Positions 26,676 through 35,238 of a stretch of DNA of 64,000 nucleotides are shown one piece after another. Source of the DNA: Gemmatimonadota bacterium (GTDB taxonomy: Bacteria; Gemmatimonadota; Gemmatimonadetes; Gemmatimonadales; Gemmatimonadaceae); contig PMEM01000071.1 in NCBI GenBank assembly GCA_003155795.1, positions 27,385 to 91,384 of the forward strand, written 5' to 3'. Made by a program: the position numbers and the translations under genes. Numbering within the stretch: the first letter of the stretch is position 1; each line of letters begins with the position of its first letter. Under the pieces are notes generated by a model. It saw only the letters and a program-made list of their open reading frames with translations, did not search any database and was not told the origin of the DNA.

Positions 26676-28774
26676 GAGACCATCCCGCCTCGCGCGCGAT
26701 TCATATAGTACGAAACGTCCAGTACTTCAGTCGCCGCGCCGGCGATGATTGCCGTACCCAGGATACCTGGCCGTGCCGCAACGAGTTCGAGATTCAGTAC
26801 TTCATCTACAATATCGCGGATGTCGTTAACCGCTATCCCGAATGAGCTGCTTCCATCGTTGAACACGATGACCGAATTCGTACGGCCAGACGTGAACGTC
26901 ACCGAAGGACCCGCGGCCACGAGTGGCAACAGCGATCCACGATACTGCACTACGAGATTCCCACCCGCAGTCTCAATTCTATCGGCCGGAATTTCCTCGA
27001 GCCGAGCGACGAGCGAGAGTGGTACGGCCTGTACGGCATCATGTCCGATCCCGAACAGCAGCAGACTGTCTGGCTTCGCAGCCGGGACCGCAGGCGTTTC
27101 AACGGCAGCCGGCGAGAGAGTGGATGTGTCGGTGCCCGAGCGAATCGCAAGCGCGGCCGGATCTATGATCATTACCACGCGACCATCTCCGAGGATCGTG
27201 CATCCGGCGTAGCAGCGCACCGACCGCGCAAGTCGGCCGATCGGCTTGACTACGATCTCCTGGCTGTCGATGACTTCATCGACGATGATTCCAAAGCGTG
27301 CGCCACCTGCCTGACAGACGACGAGAGTATGGACCTCGTCAGCTCCCCGTTCCGCAAGTCTCAGTGCATCTGCAAGATTGACCACAGGAACCAGATCATC
27401 GCGAAGTCTGAACAGTCGGACGTTCCGTAGAGTGTCGATGCCGGACATCTCATCAGGCCCAAGGCGGATGAGTTCCAGAACACTTGCCTGCGGGAAGGCA
27501 AACAGCTCACCGGCTGCCTTGACGATGAGGGACGATATGATCGCCAGAGTCAGCGGCAGCTGGATGCGCACCGTGCACCCATGGCCAGGGACAGATGCAA
27601 TATCCACCGCGCCGCCAACATGCTCTATGTTGCTGCGAACAACATCCATTCCAACACCGCGTCCGCTGATGTGCGTGACCTCGACCGCCGTCGAGAAACC
27701 AGGTTCGAAGACCAGGCGCAGCGCCCGACAGTCGCTCATCGTCTCGGCCAGTTCCCGGCTCACTATCCCGCGTTCTATCGCTATGCGACGAACTTCTGCG
27801 ACGTCAATGCCCTTGCCGTCGTCTCGTATCTCAACGATCACGTGACCGCCTTCGTGATACGCGTTCAGTAAGATTTTTCCCGTTGCAGGCTTTCCAAGGG
27901 CACGCCGAACAGCGACGGATTCAATTCCGTGATCGGCCGAATTGCGGACCATGTGGGTGAGCGGATCCTGAAGAGCCTGCACGAGCTGACGGTCCATCTC
28001 GGTGGCAGCACCCTTCATGTCGAGCTCTATCTTCTTCCCCGTTTCTCGAGCGATGTCCCGCACAATACGTGGCAGCTTGCCCCAGGCGGAGCCTACAGGC
28101 TGCATTCGCGTTTTCATGATGGCGCTCTGCAACTCCGCGGTGATTCGATTCAACTGCTGTACTGGCGTAGCGAGCGCAGAGTCATCTTCTCTCGATACCA
28201 TCTCGAGGAACTGATTGCGATTCAGCACTAGCTCCCCGGCGAGATTCATGAGCGAATCCAGCAGTGTAATATTGACACGGAGCGACGAATGGATCGGTGA
28301 TGGCTGTTCCGGTTGCGATGACGATGGCCGTGCGGCAAGATCAACAGCGGTTGCTCGCTGGGTGGTGCCATCGACCGCCGTGGCTTTTTGCCCTTCGATC
28401 GGCGTTAGCCACTGCTCCAACAGTGCGACAAGGAGGGAATCATCTCCAGCTGGTTCTGCGCGATGCGATTCGAGTTCGGACAGAATGAATTTGATCAGGT
28501 CGACCGCGCGCAGTATGTCAGAGATTACTTCGGGCTCGGCCTTCAGGACGCCGCTCCGGAGTTGATCCAGCACCGACTCAGCCGTGTGGGAGACGTTTTC
28601 AAGGCGTGCGAGTCCTAGAAAACCGCAGGTCCCCTTGATAGTGTGGATCGCGCGAAAGATCGAATTCAGGAGCGACGTGTTGGACGGATCGCGCTCCAGC
28701 TCGACCAGGTTATGGTCGAGCTGGGAGAGGTTTTCAGCGCTCTCAGCGAGAAAATCTTTAAGAAGATCGTCCAA
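26672..28774 (-). CDS. cheA: Chemotaxis histidine kinase CheA with two C-terminal CheW-like domains
   Basis: CheA autophosphorylates in response to receptors and passes phosphate to CheY and CheB. The Hpt domain carries H44 in FRAIHTIKGTCGF. No clear P2 domain is seen; a short Ser/Pro/Gln linker leads to the dimerisation helix (LDSLMNLAGELVLNRNQF) and the ATPase domain (HMVRNSADHG, DDGKGID, GRGVGMDVV). A CheW-like P5 domain spans about residues 405-545, and an additional CheW-like domain follows a Pro/Ala linker (residues 555-700). Translation starts at a TTG at 28774 preceded by GGAG at 8 bases. A sigma-28-like promoter lies upstream. Confidence 0.95.
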   Translation of the reverse strand: MDDLLKDFLAESAENLSQLDHNLVELERDPSNTSLLNSIFRAIHTIKGTCGFLGLARLENVSHTAESVLDQLRSGVLKAEPEVISDILRAVDLIKFILSELESHRAEPAGDDSLLVALLEQWLTPIEGQKATAVDGTTQRATAVDLAARPSSSQPEQPSPIHSSLRVNITLLDSLMNLAGELVLNRNQFLEMVSREDDSALATPVQQLNRITAELQSAIMKTRMQPVGSAWGKLPRIVRDIARETGKKIELDMKGAATEMDRQLVQALQDPLTHMVRNSADHGIESVAVRRALGKPATGKILLNAYHEGGHVIVEIRDDGKGIDVAEVRRIAIERGIVSRELAETMSDCRALRLVFEPGFSTAVEVTHISGRGVGMDVVRSNIEHVGGAVDIASVPGHGCTVRIQLPLTLAIISSLIVKAAGELFAFPQASVLELIRLGPDEMSGIDTLRNVRLFRLRDDLVPVVNLADALRLAERGADEVHTLVVCQAGGARFGIIVDEVIDSQEIVVKPIGRLARSVRCYAGCTILGDGRVVMIIDPAALAIRSGTDTSTLSPAAVETPAVPAAKPDSLLLFGIGHDAVQAVPLSLVARLEEIPADRIETAGGNLVVQYRGSLLPLVAAGPSVTFTSGRTNSVIVFNDGSSSFGIAVNDIRDIVDEVLNLELVAARPGILGTAIIAGAATEVLDVSYYMNRARGGMVS

Positions 28775-28835
28775 ACCAGCGTCTCCGAATCGGGAAGCAA
28801 GCGATGTCTTCCTTGTGAACTCGCTTACCCATCAA

Positions 28836-28862
28836 TAGTCGGCTCCGTACTGTGAAACTTGA
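28836..28862 (-). promoter_or_regulatory. Sigma-28 (FliA)-type promoter for the che operon
   Basis: On the minus strand the sequence reads TCAAGTTT, 11 bases, GCCGACTA. Against the enteric sigma-28 consensus TAAAGTTT-N11-GCCGATAA this is 7 of 8 and 6 of 8 with exact spacing. The -10 element ends 62 bases before the cheA TTG. Flagellar sigma control of chemotaxis genes is well established in other bacteria; use here is inferred. Confidence 0.72.
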
Positions 28863-28935
28863 CGTCCACCGTAAGGCAGCCAACCGCCGGCAGCCTTTCC
28901 ACGAAAGTGACCCCCTTCGCGGCTCGGCCGAAGGC

Positions 28936-28963
28936 TAAAGTTTGCTCTGACCGCACCCGATAT
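28936..28963 (+). promoter_or_regulatory. Sigma-28 (FliA)-type promoter for the HDOD gene
   Basis: TAAAGTTT (8 of 8 to consensus) is followed after 12 bases by CCCGATAT (6 of 8 to GCCGATAA). The spacer is one base longer than usual. The predicted transcript would start near 28970 and reach the HDOD start codon at 29007 after a leader of about 37 bases. It faces away from the che promoter in the same gap. Confidence 0.65.
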
Positions 28964-29006
28964 TCGACCAAGTGTTCCTCACTCGCGCTTTTGCCGCCCC
29001 GTCTCA

Positions 29007-29897
29007 ATGATTGAAAGACTCACTGAGCAACTCTCGACACGCATCGACGAGATCACCGCGTCGCTCACTCCCAAGGAGCGAACGAGCGATACCGTACGGT
29101 TCCTACAGGGTGTCAAGGAAAGGCCGGCCGGCAACATCAAGCAGGCGCCACAGGCCGCCCAGCGCGCGCTAGCGAAGACAAAGAATCCAGAAATTGGAAT
29201 GGCTGAACTGGTGCGTGTCGTGGAAGAAGACCCGACGCTTGGACAGGCGCTGCTCCGATACGCCAATTCCGCGTACTATAACACCGGTTCGAGCGTTGTG
29301 TCTCTGCGGCACGCGGCACAGCGTGTTGGTGCTTCCGGGGTTCATAACGTCGTACTCAGCGTGATGCTGGAAGGGATGCTATGCAAACCCGGCGGCGAAT
29401 ATCAGAAGATGGTTATTCAGGTACGAGATCATCTGGTGCGGACAGCGCCCATTGCGCGCGCGATCGGTCGGAGTTTCGGACTGGTCCCGGATGAATGCTT
29501 TTCGCTTGCACTTCTTCACGATGCTGGCAAGCTGATCATCTTTGACGTCATTGGAACTCTGCGGCATGAGACGCGACGAGATGTTGATGTTCCCAGAAGC
29601 GTGGTGTCACGAGTCCTGCGCGATGTTCACGAACCGCTCGGCGGTGCCGCGGTGCTGAACTGGGGACTTGGAGAGACGGTTGCAACATCGATAGCAGCAC
29701 ATCACCGGAAACCAATTCCTTCCGTGGATGACCGCATGAGCGAGGTTCTGTTCGTCGCTGAGCGTGCAGAGCACGCGCTCTCGGGCGTGATTCCCCGAGA
29801 CGTCGCAGCGTGGTGGGAAGAAGGCGCCATATATGGCGACCCGGCTCGCGTGGAAGAGTTGATTTCAGCGTACACGCAGCGCGAACTGGCTGCCTGA
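29007..29897 (+). CDS. HDOD domain signalling protein
   Basis: HDOD proteins are catalytically uncertain relatives of HD phosphohydrolases that often relay signals in motility and cyclic-di-GMP circuits. Residues 40-240 hold the domain: IGMAELVRVVEEDPTLGQALLRYANS, SLRHAAQRVGASGVHNVVLSVML, and LLHDAGKLIIFDV, where the HD pair is kept, unlike in many HDOD proteins. AAHHRKP near residue 232 supplies a further histidine pair. The product is 296 residues and soluble. It is divergent from cheA and preceded by a sigma-28-like promoter, which ties it to the flagellar regulon. Confidence 0.88.
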   Translation: MIERLTEQLSTRIDEITASLTPKERTSDTVRFLQGVKERPAGNIKQAPQAAQRALAKTKNPEIGMAELVRVVEEDPTLGQALLRYANSAYYNTGSSVVSLRHAAQRVGASGVHNVVLSVMLEGMLCKPGGEYQKMVIQVRDHLVRTAPIARAIGRSFGLVPDECFSLALLHDAGKLIIFDVIGTLRHETRRDVDVPRSVVSRVLRDVHEPLGGAAVLNWGLGETVATSIAAHHRKPIPSVDDRMSEVLFVAERAEHALSGVIPRDVAAWWEEGAIYGDPARVEELISAYTQRELAA

Positions 29898-29918
29898 GCA
29901 GCTTTCAGCAAAAACGAA

Positions 29919-31166
29919 TCAGCCGGCAGACGATTGGTCGCTGAAGTATCCGCCGTCGTACGCCTGAACGAAGTCCCGGTATTGCCGCAGAGTATTGTCG
30001 GCGGCGCGTCGAGCAAGCTCCAGGATCGGTTCGCGCCACGCAGACTCGCGTCCGAAGGCGGATAGTTGCTCTGTTGGGGCGGAACTCAGCCAACCACCAC
30101 CGCGCAGGTGCATCCAGGCGGCCACGGATGCCATGAGTACTATCGCCTCAGCGATTTTTTTGGGTTGCTTTTCCCAATCGTGGAGTCGGACGCGGTCGTC
30201 ATCGGGCTGAAGCTCGCGTACGCAGTAACTCCGGCCGTCCCATTCTGAAGAAAAGAGAAACGCAGGAGCTACGATCGCCGAGTGACGTTGCACGGCCACG
30301 ATTCGCTCCGCCTCGCTGCCCCAGGTCGCCTGTACCTGCGGACGCAGGACAGCAATCGCCGACGGATGAGCCAGTTTGATATCGAGTAGCACATTGCGAT
30401 CAGGGGAGCCGCGCCCCTCAACCAGAGCAATGTATCGCGGAAGCGCGAGGCTTCCGATCCCCGCCACTCGAAGTGCAACATCGACTATGCGAAAGTAGTC
30501 CACGTCGCGCGCAGCTTCGGCGATGCCAGTGATCATCAGCTCGACGCCAGCACGTTCCTCTGCTGTCGCAGCTAGAAGATGTTGACCATCGATGGCAAGT
30601 CGACGACGCTTGTTCTTCTTGGTCGAGTACCTCCCGAGCAACTCGGAGCGCGATCGTCCCGCAACCTGCGCGAACAACCGCTTAACTGTGCCCTTAGCGC
30701 TTTCCCGCTCGATCCACGACGGCTTGCCGAGCCCGAGTTCGGTGGCATATGCGACGAGTGACCGCTGAACCAGGCCTTCAGTGCCGTCGGATGCCACTCC
30801 CCACTCCTCCGCACCGACGCGAATGCTCGCCAGAAACCGGACCAAATCCAGGGTGAGCGGGCCGCGGGCTGCCTGGTCGAAATCGGTCACGTCGAAGTAC
30901 GTGAGACGATTATCGCCTTTATAGGTTCCAAAGTTTTCGACGTGCATGTCGCCACACAACCACGTGGGCGGCGCCTCAGAAATTGTCGCTTCGGCTGGGA
31001 GAGATAAATAGAAAAGTTGGCACGCACCCCGCATATAAGAGAACGGGCTGCGCCGCATCGCGGCATATTTCGTGGCCAGCATTGCGGGATCCAGGCCGCG
31101 ATGCACCGCTGTCAGATAGGCAAGGCTGTCGGGCGCTGATTCGTTGATCGGGTCACTGGCAGTCAT
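29919..31166 (-). CDS. DUF2252 family protein
   Basis: DUF2252 proteins resemble aminoglycoside phosphotransferase or kinase-like folds but have no proven reaction. Visible family blocks are MRRSPFSYMRGACQLFY, then WLCGDMHVENFGTY and FDVTDFDQAARGPLTLDL, where the D-H-x-x-N and DFD residues recall catalytic and metal-binding loops of kinases. At 415 residues it has the usual length. It is convergent with the HDOD gene and divergent from the NRAMP gene, with 66 bases between the latter starts. Substrate unknown. Confidence 0.85.
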   Translation of the reverse strand: MTASDPINESAPDSLAYLTAVHRGLDPAMLATKYAAMRRSPFSYMRGACQLFYLSLPAEATISEAPPTWLCGDMHVENFGTYKGDNRLTYFDVTDFDQAARGPLTLDLVRFLASIRVGAEEWGVASDGTEGLVQRSLVAYATELGLGKPSWIERESAKGTVKRLFAQVAGRSRSELLGRYSTKKNKRRRLAIDGQHLLAATAEERAGVELMITGIAEAARDVDYFRIVDVALRVAGIGSLALPRYIALVEGRGSPDRNVLLDIKLAHPSAIAVLRPQVQATWGSEAERIVAVQRHSAIVAPAFLFSSEWDGRSYCVRELQPDDDRVRLHDWEKQPKKIAEAIVLMASVAAWMHLRGGGWLSSAPTEQLSAFGRESAWREPILELARRAADNTLRQYRDFVQAYDGGYFSDQSSAG

Positions 31167-31232
31167 TTATATAATCGTACCGGCAGGCGAGCAATGCGGG
31201 AAGGTTTGTCGATGTAACGGGTTTTCCAAACT

Positions 31233-32600
31233 ATGAAGCCGCACATGCGGACGGATAACGAAGCCATGGAGAAACAGGTCGAGCGAGTCGGCACCGTTCC
31301 CACCACAAACCCTCCAAACGCTACGGTACGAAATGCCGGCGCGTCCGCGTTCCTGCGCAAGCTCGGACCCGGCCTGATAACGGGGGCTGCCGACGACGAC
31401 CCCTCCGGGATTGCTACATACTCGCAAGCAGGGGCGGCGTTTGGCTACGGATTGCTCTGGACGGCGCTGATCGGCCTCCCACTGATGATCGCGGTCCAGT
31501 TGATGTGCGCGCGGGTAGGCGTCGTGGCGAAATCGGGGCTCGCGAGCACGCTGCGCACGCACTATTCGCGAACGGTGTTGTGGTTCGCTTGTGTTTTGCT
31601 GGTTATCGCCAACACACTCAACATAGCGGCGGATCTTGATGGCATGGCAGCGTCAGCACAGCTGCTGACGGGCATTCCGCGCGGAATACTGGTTCCGGTA
31701 TTTGCGGCTTTGATTCTTGCGTTATTGATACTTGCGTCGTACGAAGCGATGGCACGGGTACTCAAGTGGTTCGCCCTCGCCCTTTTCGCATACATCGGCG
31801 CCGGCCTGCTGGCGCACCCCAGTATCATCGGCGTCCTCAAGGGCACTTTTATTCCGTCGATACAGTGGGACAAGGCGTACCTGCTGACTTTCGTCGCCAT
31901 ACTTGGAACGACCATATCGCCCTATCTGTTCTTCTGGCAGGCATCCCAGGTTGCAGAACAGGAGGAGCATATCCTCGCGCGATTTCCGATGCGTCGCAGA
32001 AGAGGTCAGATGCGCCGGACAGGGCGCGAGTTGCACGACGCTGCGCTCGACACTGAGTCGGGAATGCTCGTGTCGCAGGTGATCATGTTCTTTATTGTAT
32101 TGACGGCCGGCGCCACGCTGCACAAGGCCGGGATAACTGATGTGCAAACGGCGGATCAGGCAGCAAGGGCGCTACGCCCGCTCGCGGGTCCACTTGCATA
32201 CTGGCTTTTCGCGCTCGGCCTCATCGGTACCGGTATGCTGGGGGTGCCTGTACTCGCCGGCTCCGCCGCCTACGCGATCGCCGAGGCAGGGGCATTCAAG
32301 GGAGGTATGGACGAAAAACCTGACGCAGCGGTCGTGTTCTATGGAGTAATGGCAACGGCCATGGTGGTGGGAACGATACTGGCACTCACCAGCGCGAACT
32401 CGATGAAAATGCTGCTCTGGTCTGCAGTAGTGAATGGTGTTCTGGCGCCGCCACTGATCGTGATCATTCTCTTCGTATGTAACAACGAAAAGATCATGGG
32501 CAAGTACAAGAACGGGCGGCTATTGAATGTGCTTGGTTGGAGCGCTGCCGGATTAATGGGTTTTGCGGCGATCGCGATGATTGTTTCGTTCTTTATCTGA
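31233..32600 (+). CDS. NRAMP-related divalent metal transporter (atypical motif)
   Basis: The 455-residue protein has eleven or so membrane segments of the NRAMP/SLC11 fold. In the first helix the classic metal-binding DPGN reads DDDPSGIATYSQAG, and in the sixth helix the usual MPH region reads GTTISPYLFFWQ, so the methionine that selects Mn2+ and Fe2+ is missing. Members with such changes include NRMT proteins that carry Mg2+. A long charged loop (FPMRRRRGQMRRTG) follows the sixth helix. Substrate is therefore probably not the standard Mn/Fe, but this is inference. The first Met at 31233 is used; others at 31248 and 31266 would trim a hydrophilic tail. Confidence 0.85.
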   Translation: MKPHMRTDNEAMEKQVERVGTVPTTNPPNATVRNAGASAFLRKLGPGLITGAADDDPSGIATYSQAGAAFGYGLLWTALIGLPLMIAVQLMCARVGVVAKSGLASTLRTHYSRTVLWFACVLLVIANTLNIAADLDGMAASAQLLTGIPRGILVPVFAALILALLILASYEAMARVLKWFALALFAYIGAGLLAHPSIIGVLKGTFIPSIQWDKAYLLTFVAILGTTISPYLFFWQASQVAEQEEHILARFPMRRRRGQMRRTGRELHDAALDTESGMLVSQVIMFFIVLTAGATLHKAGITDVQTADQAARALRPLAGPLAYWLFALGLIGTGMLGVPVLAGSAAYAIAEAGAFKGGMDEKPDAAVVFYGVMATAMVVGTILALTSANSMKMLLWSAVVNGVLAPPLIVIILFVCNNEKIMGKYKNGRLLNVLGWSAAGLMGFAAIAMIVSFFI

Positions 32601-32605
32601 GCATG

Positions 32606-32638
32606 GAAAAAGCCCGGTGCCAGACACGGCACCGGGCT
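32606..32638 (-). terminator. Intrinsic terminator of the GlsB/YeaQ gene
   Basis: A perfect 11-base stem (AGCCCGGTGCC with GGCACCGGGCT, 32611-32638) closes a 6-base loop. On the minus strand it is followed by five T residues (32610-32606), so it ends transcription of the GlsB-like gene 16 bases after its stop. It may also slow plus-strand transcripts of the NRAMP gene. Confidence 0.85.
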
Positions 32639-32653
32639 GCAGCAACAATCCGT

Positions 32654-32911
32654 CTAGAGCGCTGTGCGGTTTCCCGTGATCAGGCGAACGATCCAGACCA
32701 GGATGATTGCGCCGATAATCGCGACGATGATGGACCAGATCAGGCCGCCGCCACCAAAGCCGAGCGTGCCCATGAGCCAGCCACCAATCACACCACCGAT
32801 GATTCCAAGAACTATGTCCATGAGCGGACCGTAGCCCGACCCCTTCATAATTCGCCCAGTCGCCCAACCGGCGATGAGGCCAACGATGATCCACCAGATC
32901 AAACCCGACAT
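32654..32911 (-). CDS. GlsB/YeaQ/YmgE family small membrane protein
   Basis: This 85-residue, very hydrophobic protein has three membrane helices with the glycine-rich signature of the transglycosylase-associated family: LIAGWATGRIMKG, then DIVLGIIGGVIGGWLMG and a C-terminal helix. Members are induced by acid, osmotic or stationary-phase stress; their mechanism is unclear. It has its own terminator downstream. The 130 bases upstream hold nothing recognisable. Confidence 0.9.
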   Translation of the reverse strand: MSGLIWWIIVGLIAGWATGRIMKGSGYGPLMDIVLGIIGGVIGGWLMGTLGFGGGGLIWSIIVAIIGAIILVWIVRLITGNRTAL

Positions 32912-33045
32912 ATCGCATATCTCCGTTCACACCGTGGCCGGGACCGCACCTCCAAACCGCGACCAGTCCCGTTACGAGGCATCAAGGCAAAAGGCGCGCC
33001 GTCGTGCGCAGCAGATCAGCAAGGTTTGGTGCCATACCGGCGCAG

Positions 33046-34125
33046 CTACCCGGGCGGCAGCCGGTCGATTACCACAACTCTGCCGCGCCCGCCAGCGGCC
33101 AGCGCAGACCCGTCGCCGCGCGGCCTGATCGCATTCAGCGAGAGACGGTCCATACGCTTCCACGTGCGCCCGAAGTCCGTCGAAAATGCGCTCCCTTCAG
33201 TGCCAACTGCCAGCACGCCGCCGGGTGTAGCGAGACTATGGAGATAGCTGACGCCGGACAGGAAGGCTATCGCAGAGTCAGGTTTCGCCGCCAACCATGT
33301 CGCTCCTCCATCATCGCTGACTGCGACCGTCACTCGACTAGGATCGGGCTTGCTATAGTTGCCGCCGACGGCGATTAGATGTTTGGCGTCGCGACATGCC
33401 AGTGAGAAGATCCCGGCGGATGCAACGCCAGCACTGATCGGGGTGGCTACCACCGTCCAGTTTTGCCCAGCATCTGAAGAGTGATAGACCCTCGCTACCA
33501 CCGCGCCTCCGGTACCAAGCCAGATGTCTTTGGGGCCGCATGTCACGAGCGACGTGCCGCTCGCCGCAAACGCGCCATCTCCGGGCAGTGATGGCGGGAG
33601 GCTGGAGTCCGGAATTCGCGCCCAGTGTTGGCCACCGTCGCGAGTCTCCAGGATCACGAAGCGGCCGTCCATCGGATCGCCAACCGCAAATCCATGATGT
33701 GAATCAAAGAAGGCCATTCCGTCGAGGAACACCCCTTTGGCCGCATTTCGATATTGAACGTTCCAAGTCCTGCCACGATCCGTCGTTCGGTAGATGAGAC
33801 CAGTGTCCTGCGCCGAAACCATCAGAATCGCTGTGTCCAGTGAGAATGCCTGGACCGCGCGAAAATCAAAGGATTCGGCACCCGGCACGGTGCCACCCTG
33901 CCATGTCTTTCCGCCATCACTGGTCGATTTGAATGTCCCGCCTGTCCCGCTGATCCACGCGACATCCTGGTTCACCACGCTCATTCCGCGGAAGGAAGCG
34001 TTGGTCCCGGACTGGAGCTGGATCCACTGGGCACCGGCATCTGGCGCGAAGGCGGCGACGGCAACTGCGAAGAGCAGACTACCGAGTCGCGTAGGCGTCG
34101 CCGTTGCGAATAAAGTTGTGATCAT
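33046..34125 (-). CDS. Secreted BNR/YCF48-like beta-propeller protein
   Basis: The protein starts with a signal peptide (cleavage near DAGAQ) and contains repeated Asp-box motifs of the sialidase-type propeller: SDGGKTW, TDRGRTW, RDGGQHW, SDAGQNW, SDDGGATW and FGRTW. The layout matches the photosystem II assembly factor YCF48 and related WD40/YVTN-like oxidoreductase-type proteins in bacteria. The catalytic residues of true sialidases are not evident. The ATG at 34125 gives 359 residues; a TTG two codons earlier is in frame. It is probably a periplasmic binding or scaffold protein. Confidence 0.8.
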   Translation of the reverse strand: MITTLFATATPTRLGSLLFAVAVAAFAPDAGAQWIQLQSGTNASFRGMSVVNQDVAWISGTGGTFKSTSDGGKTWQGGTVPGAESFDFRAVQAFSLDTAILMVSAQDTGLIYRTTDRGRTWNVQYRNAAKGVFLDGMAFFDSHHGFAVGDPMDGRFVILETRDGGQHWARIPDSSLPPSLPGDGAFAASGTSLVTCGPKDIWLGTGGAVVARVYHSSDAGQNWTVVATPISAGVASAGIFSLACRDAKHLIAVGGNYSKPDPSRVTVAVSDDGGATWLAAKPDSAIAFLSGVSYLHSLATPGGVLAVGTEGSAFSTDFGRTWKRMDRLSLNAIRPRGDGSALAAGGRGRVVVIDRLPPG

Positions 34126-34169
34126 CGCCAATAATCTACGAGTAACGAGCGTAGCTTAGCGTTTCCGAT

Positions 34170-34190
34170 TTCGGTATACGTTCGGTATAC
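34170..34190 (+). promoter_or_regulatory. Tandem 10-base repeat with -10-like element before the radical SAM gene
   Basis: TTCGGTATAC occurs twice, 11 bases apart (34170-34179 and 34181-34190), with a GTATAC palindrome in each copy. The second copy runs into TATACT, a good -10 element, which would place transcription start about at the ATG (34199), giving a leaderless message. No convincing -35 box is seen, so an activator or operator role is possible. Confidence 0.45.
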
Positions 34191-34198
34191 TTACGCTA

Positions 34199-35224
34199 AT
34201 GCAGCGAGTAAACCGATCAAGTCGCCAGCTTCCGCTATTCCCTGCAGCGATCGAACGCTCGTTCGAATTATTGCCATCGCTGGGGGAGCAGGGTGACATT
34301 CGCTATTTCGCGACGCGAGCGCGATCCGTGATGAACGCGCCGGAGGCGACCGGGATGAATTTCTGGTCGATCAATCCTTACGTGGGCTGCGCGTTTGGCT
34401 GCACGTACTGCTACGCTCGATACGCACACAGGTACGTGATGGAGCGAGCTGCCGATCGGGATCGGCTTGACGATGGACTAGCGGCCGAGTTCGAGACCAT
34501 GGAGCCGTGGCTGGCATTTGAGCGGCGAATCTTCGTAAAGCGTGATGCGCCCGAGATTCTTGCACGTGCTCTACGGACGGGTGGCGAGCGTTACCTGGGA
34601 TTGATTCACGGTGACACGATTCTGATAGGCTCTGCGACTGATCCGTATCAGCCCGCCGAGCGACGGTTTCGAGTGACGAGAGGGATTCTTGAGGTGCTCG
34701 CCGAGCATCCGGGGCTGAAGATCGTGATAATCACCAAGAGTCCGCTCATAACACGTGACGTGGATTTGCTTGGCAGAATCGCGCGACACTCGGACCTTCG
34801 CGTACAGATCTCGCTCATAACAGTAGATCGCGAGCTGGCTCGACGTGTCGAGCCACGATCGCCAACGCCACACGCACGCCTGGTCGCGCTCGCGAGACTG
34901 CGTGATGCGGGAATCGAGACAGGTGTGAACTGCATGCCAATACTGCCGGGAATCACCGATGAACCGGCGGCGCTTGACGAGTTGGTGCGCCAGGTATCGG
35001 CGGCGGGGGCTACCCGCATTGGTGCGTGCGCTCTTCGACTCGATCGCAGCGCGAGGCTGCGTTATCTGCCGTTCATCGAACAGGAATTTCCGGAGCTCGC
35101 GTCACGTTACAAGGCGAGTTACTCGCACGGCCGCAATGTGGGCGAGAAATACCGTGAAGGTCTGACTCAGCGCTTCAACGCGCTTCGCGCAAAGTACGGC
35201 ATTGGCGACGGAGACCGCGCCTAG
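34199..35224 (+). CDS. Radical SAM protein, PA0069/SplB-like family
   Basis: The 341-residue enzyme carries the 4Fe-4S cluster motif CxxxCxxC in NPYVGCAFGCTYCYARYAH near residue 62. A radical SAM TIM barrel follows, with GSATDPYQPAE, VIITKSPLITRD and VQISLITVD as family blocks also seen in spore photoproduct lyase-related proteins. These PA0069-type proteins have no confirmed substrate; a DNA repair role has been suggested from the likeness to SplB. The ATG at 34199 follows the tandem repeat directly with no ribosome binding site. It is convergent with a methyltransferase gene. Confidence 0.9.
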   Translation: MQRVNRSSRQLPLFPAAIERSFELLPSLGEQGDIRYFATRARSVMNAPEATGMNFWSINPYVGCAFGCTYCYARYAHRYVMERAADRDRLDDGLAAEFETMEPWLAFERRIFVKRDAPEILARALRTGGERYLGLIHGDTILIGSATDPYQPAERRFRVTRGILEVLAEHPGLKIVIITKSPLITRDVDLLGRIARHSDLRVQISLITVDRELARRVEPRSPTPHARLVALARLRDAGIETGVNCMPILPGITDEPAALDELVRQVSAAGATRIGACALRLDRSARLRYLPFIEQEFPELASRYKASYSHGRNVGEKYREGLTQRFNALRAKYGIGDGDRA

Positions 35225-35238
35225 ATACTCAGGCCCGT

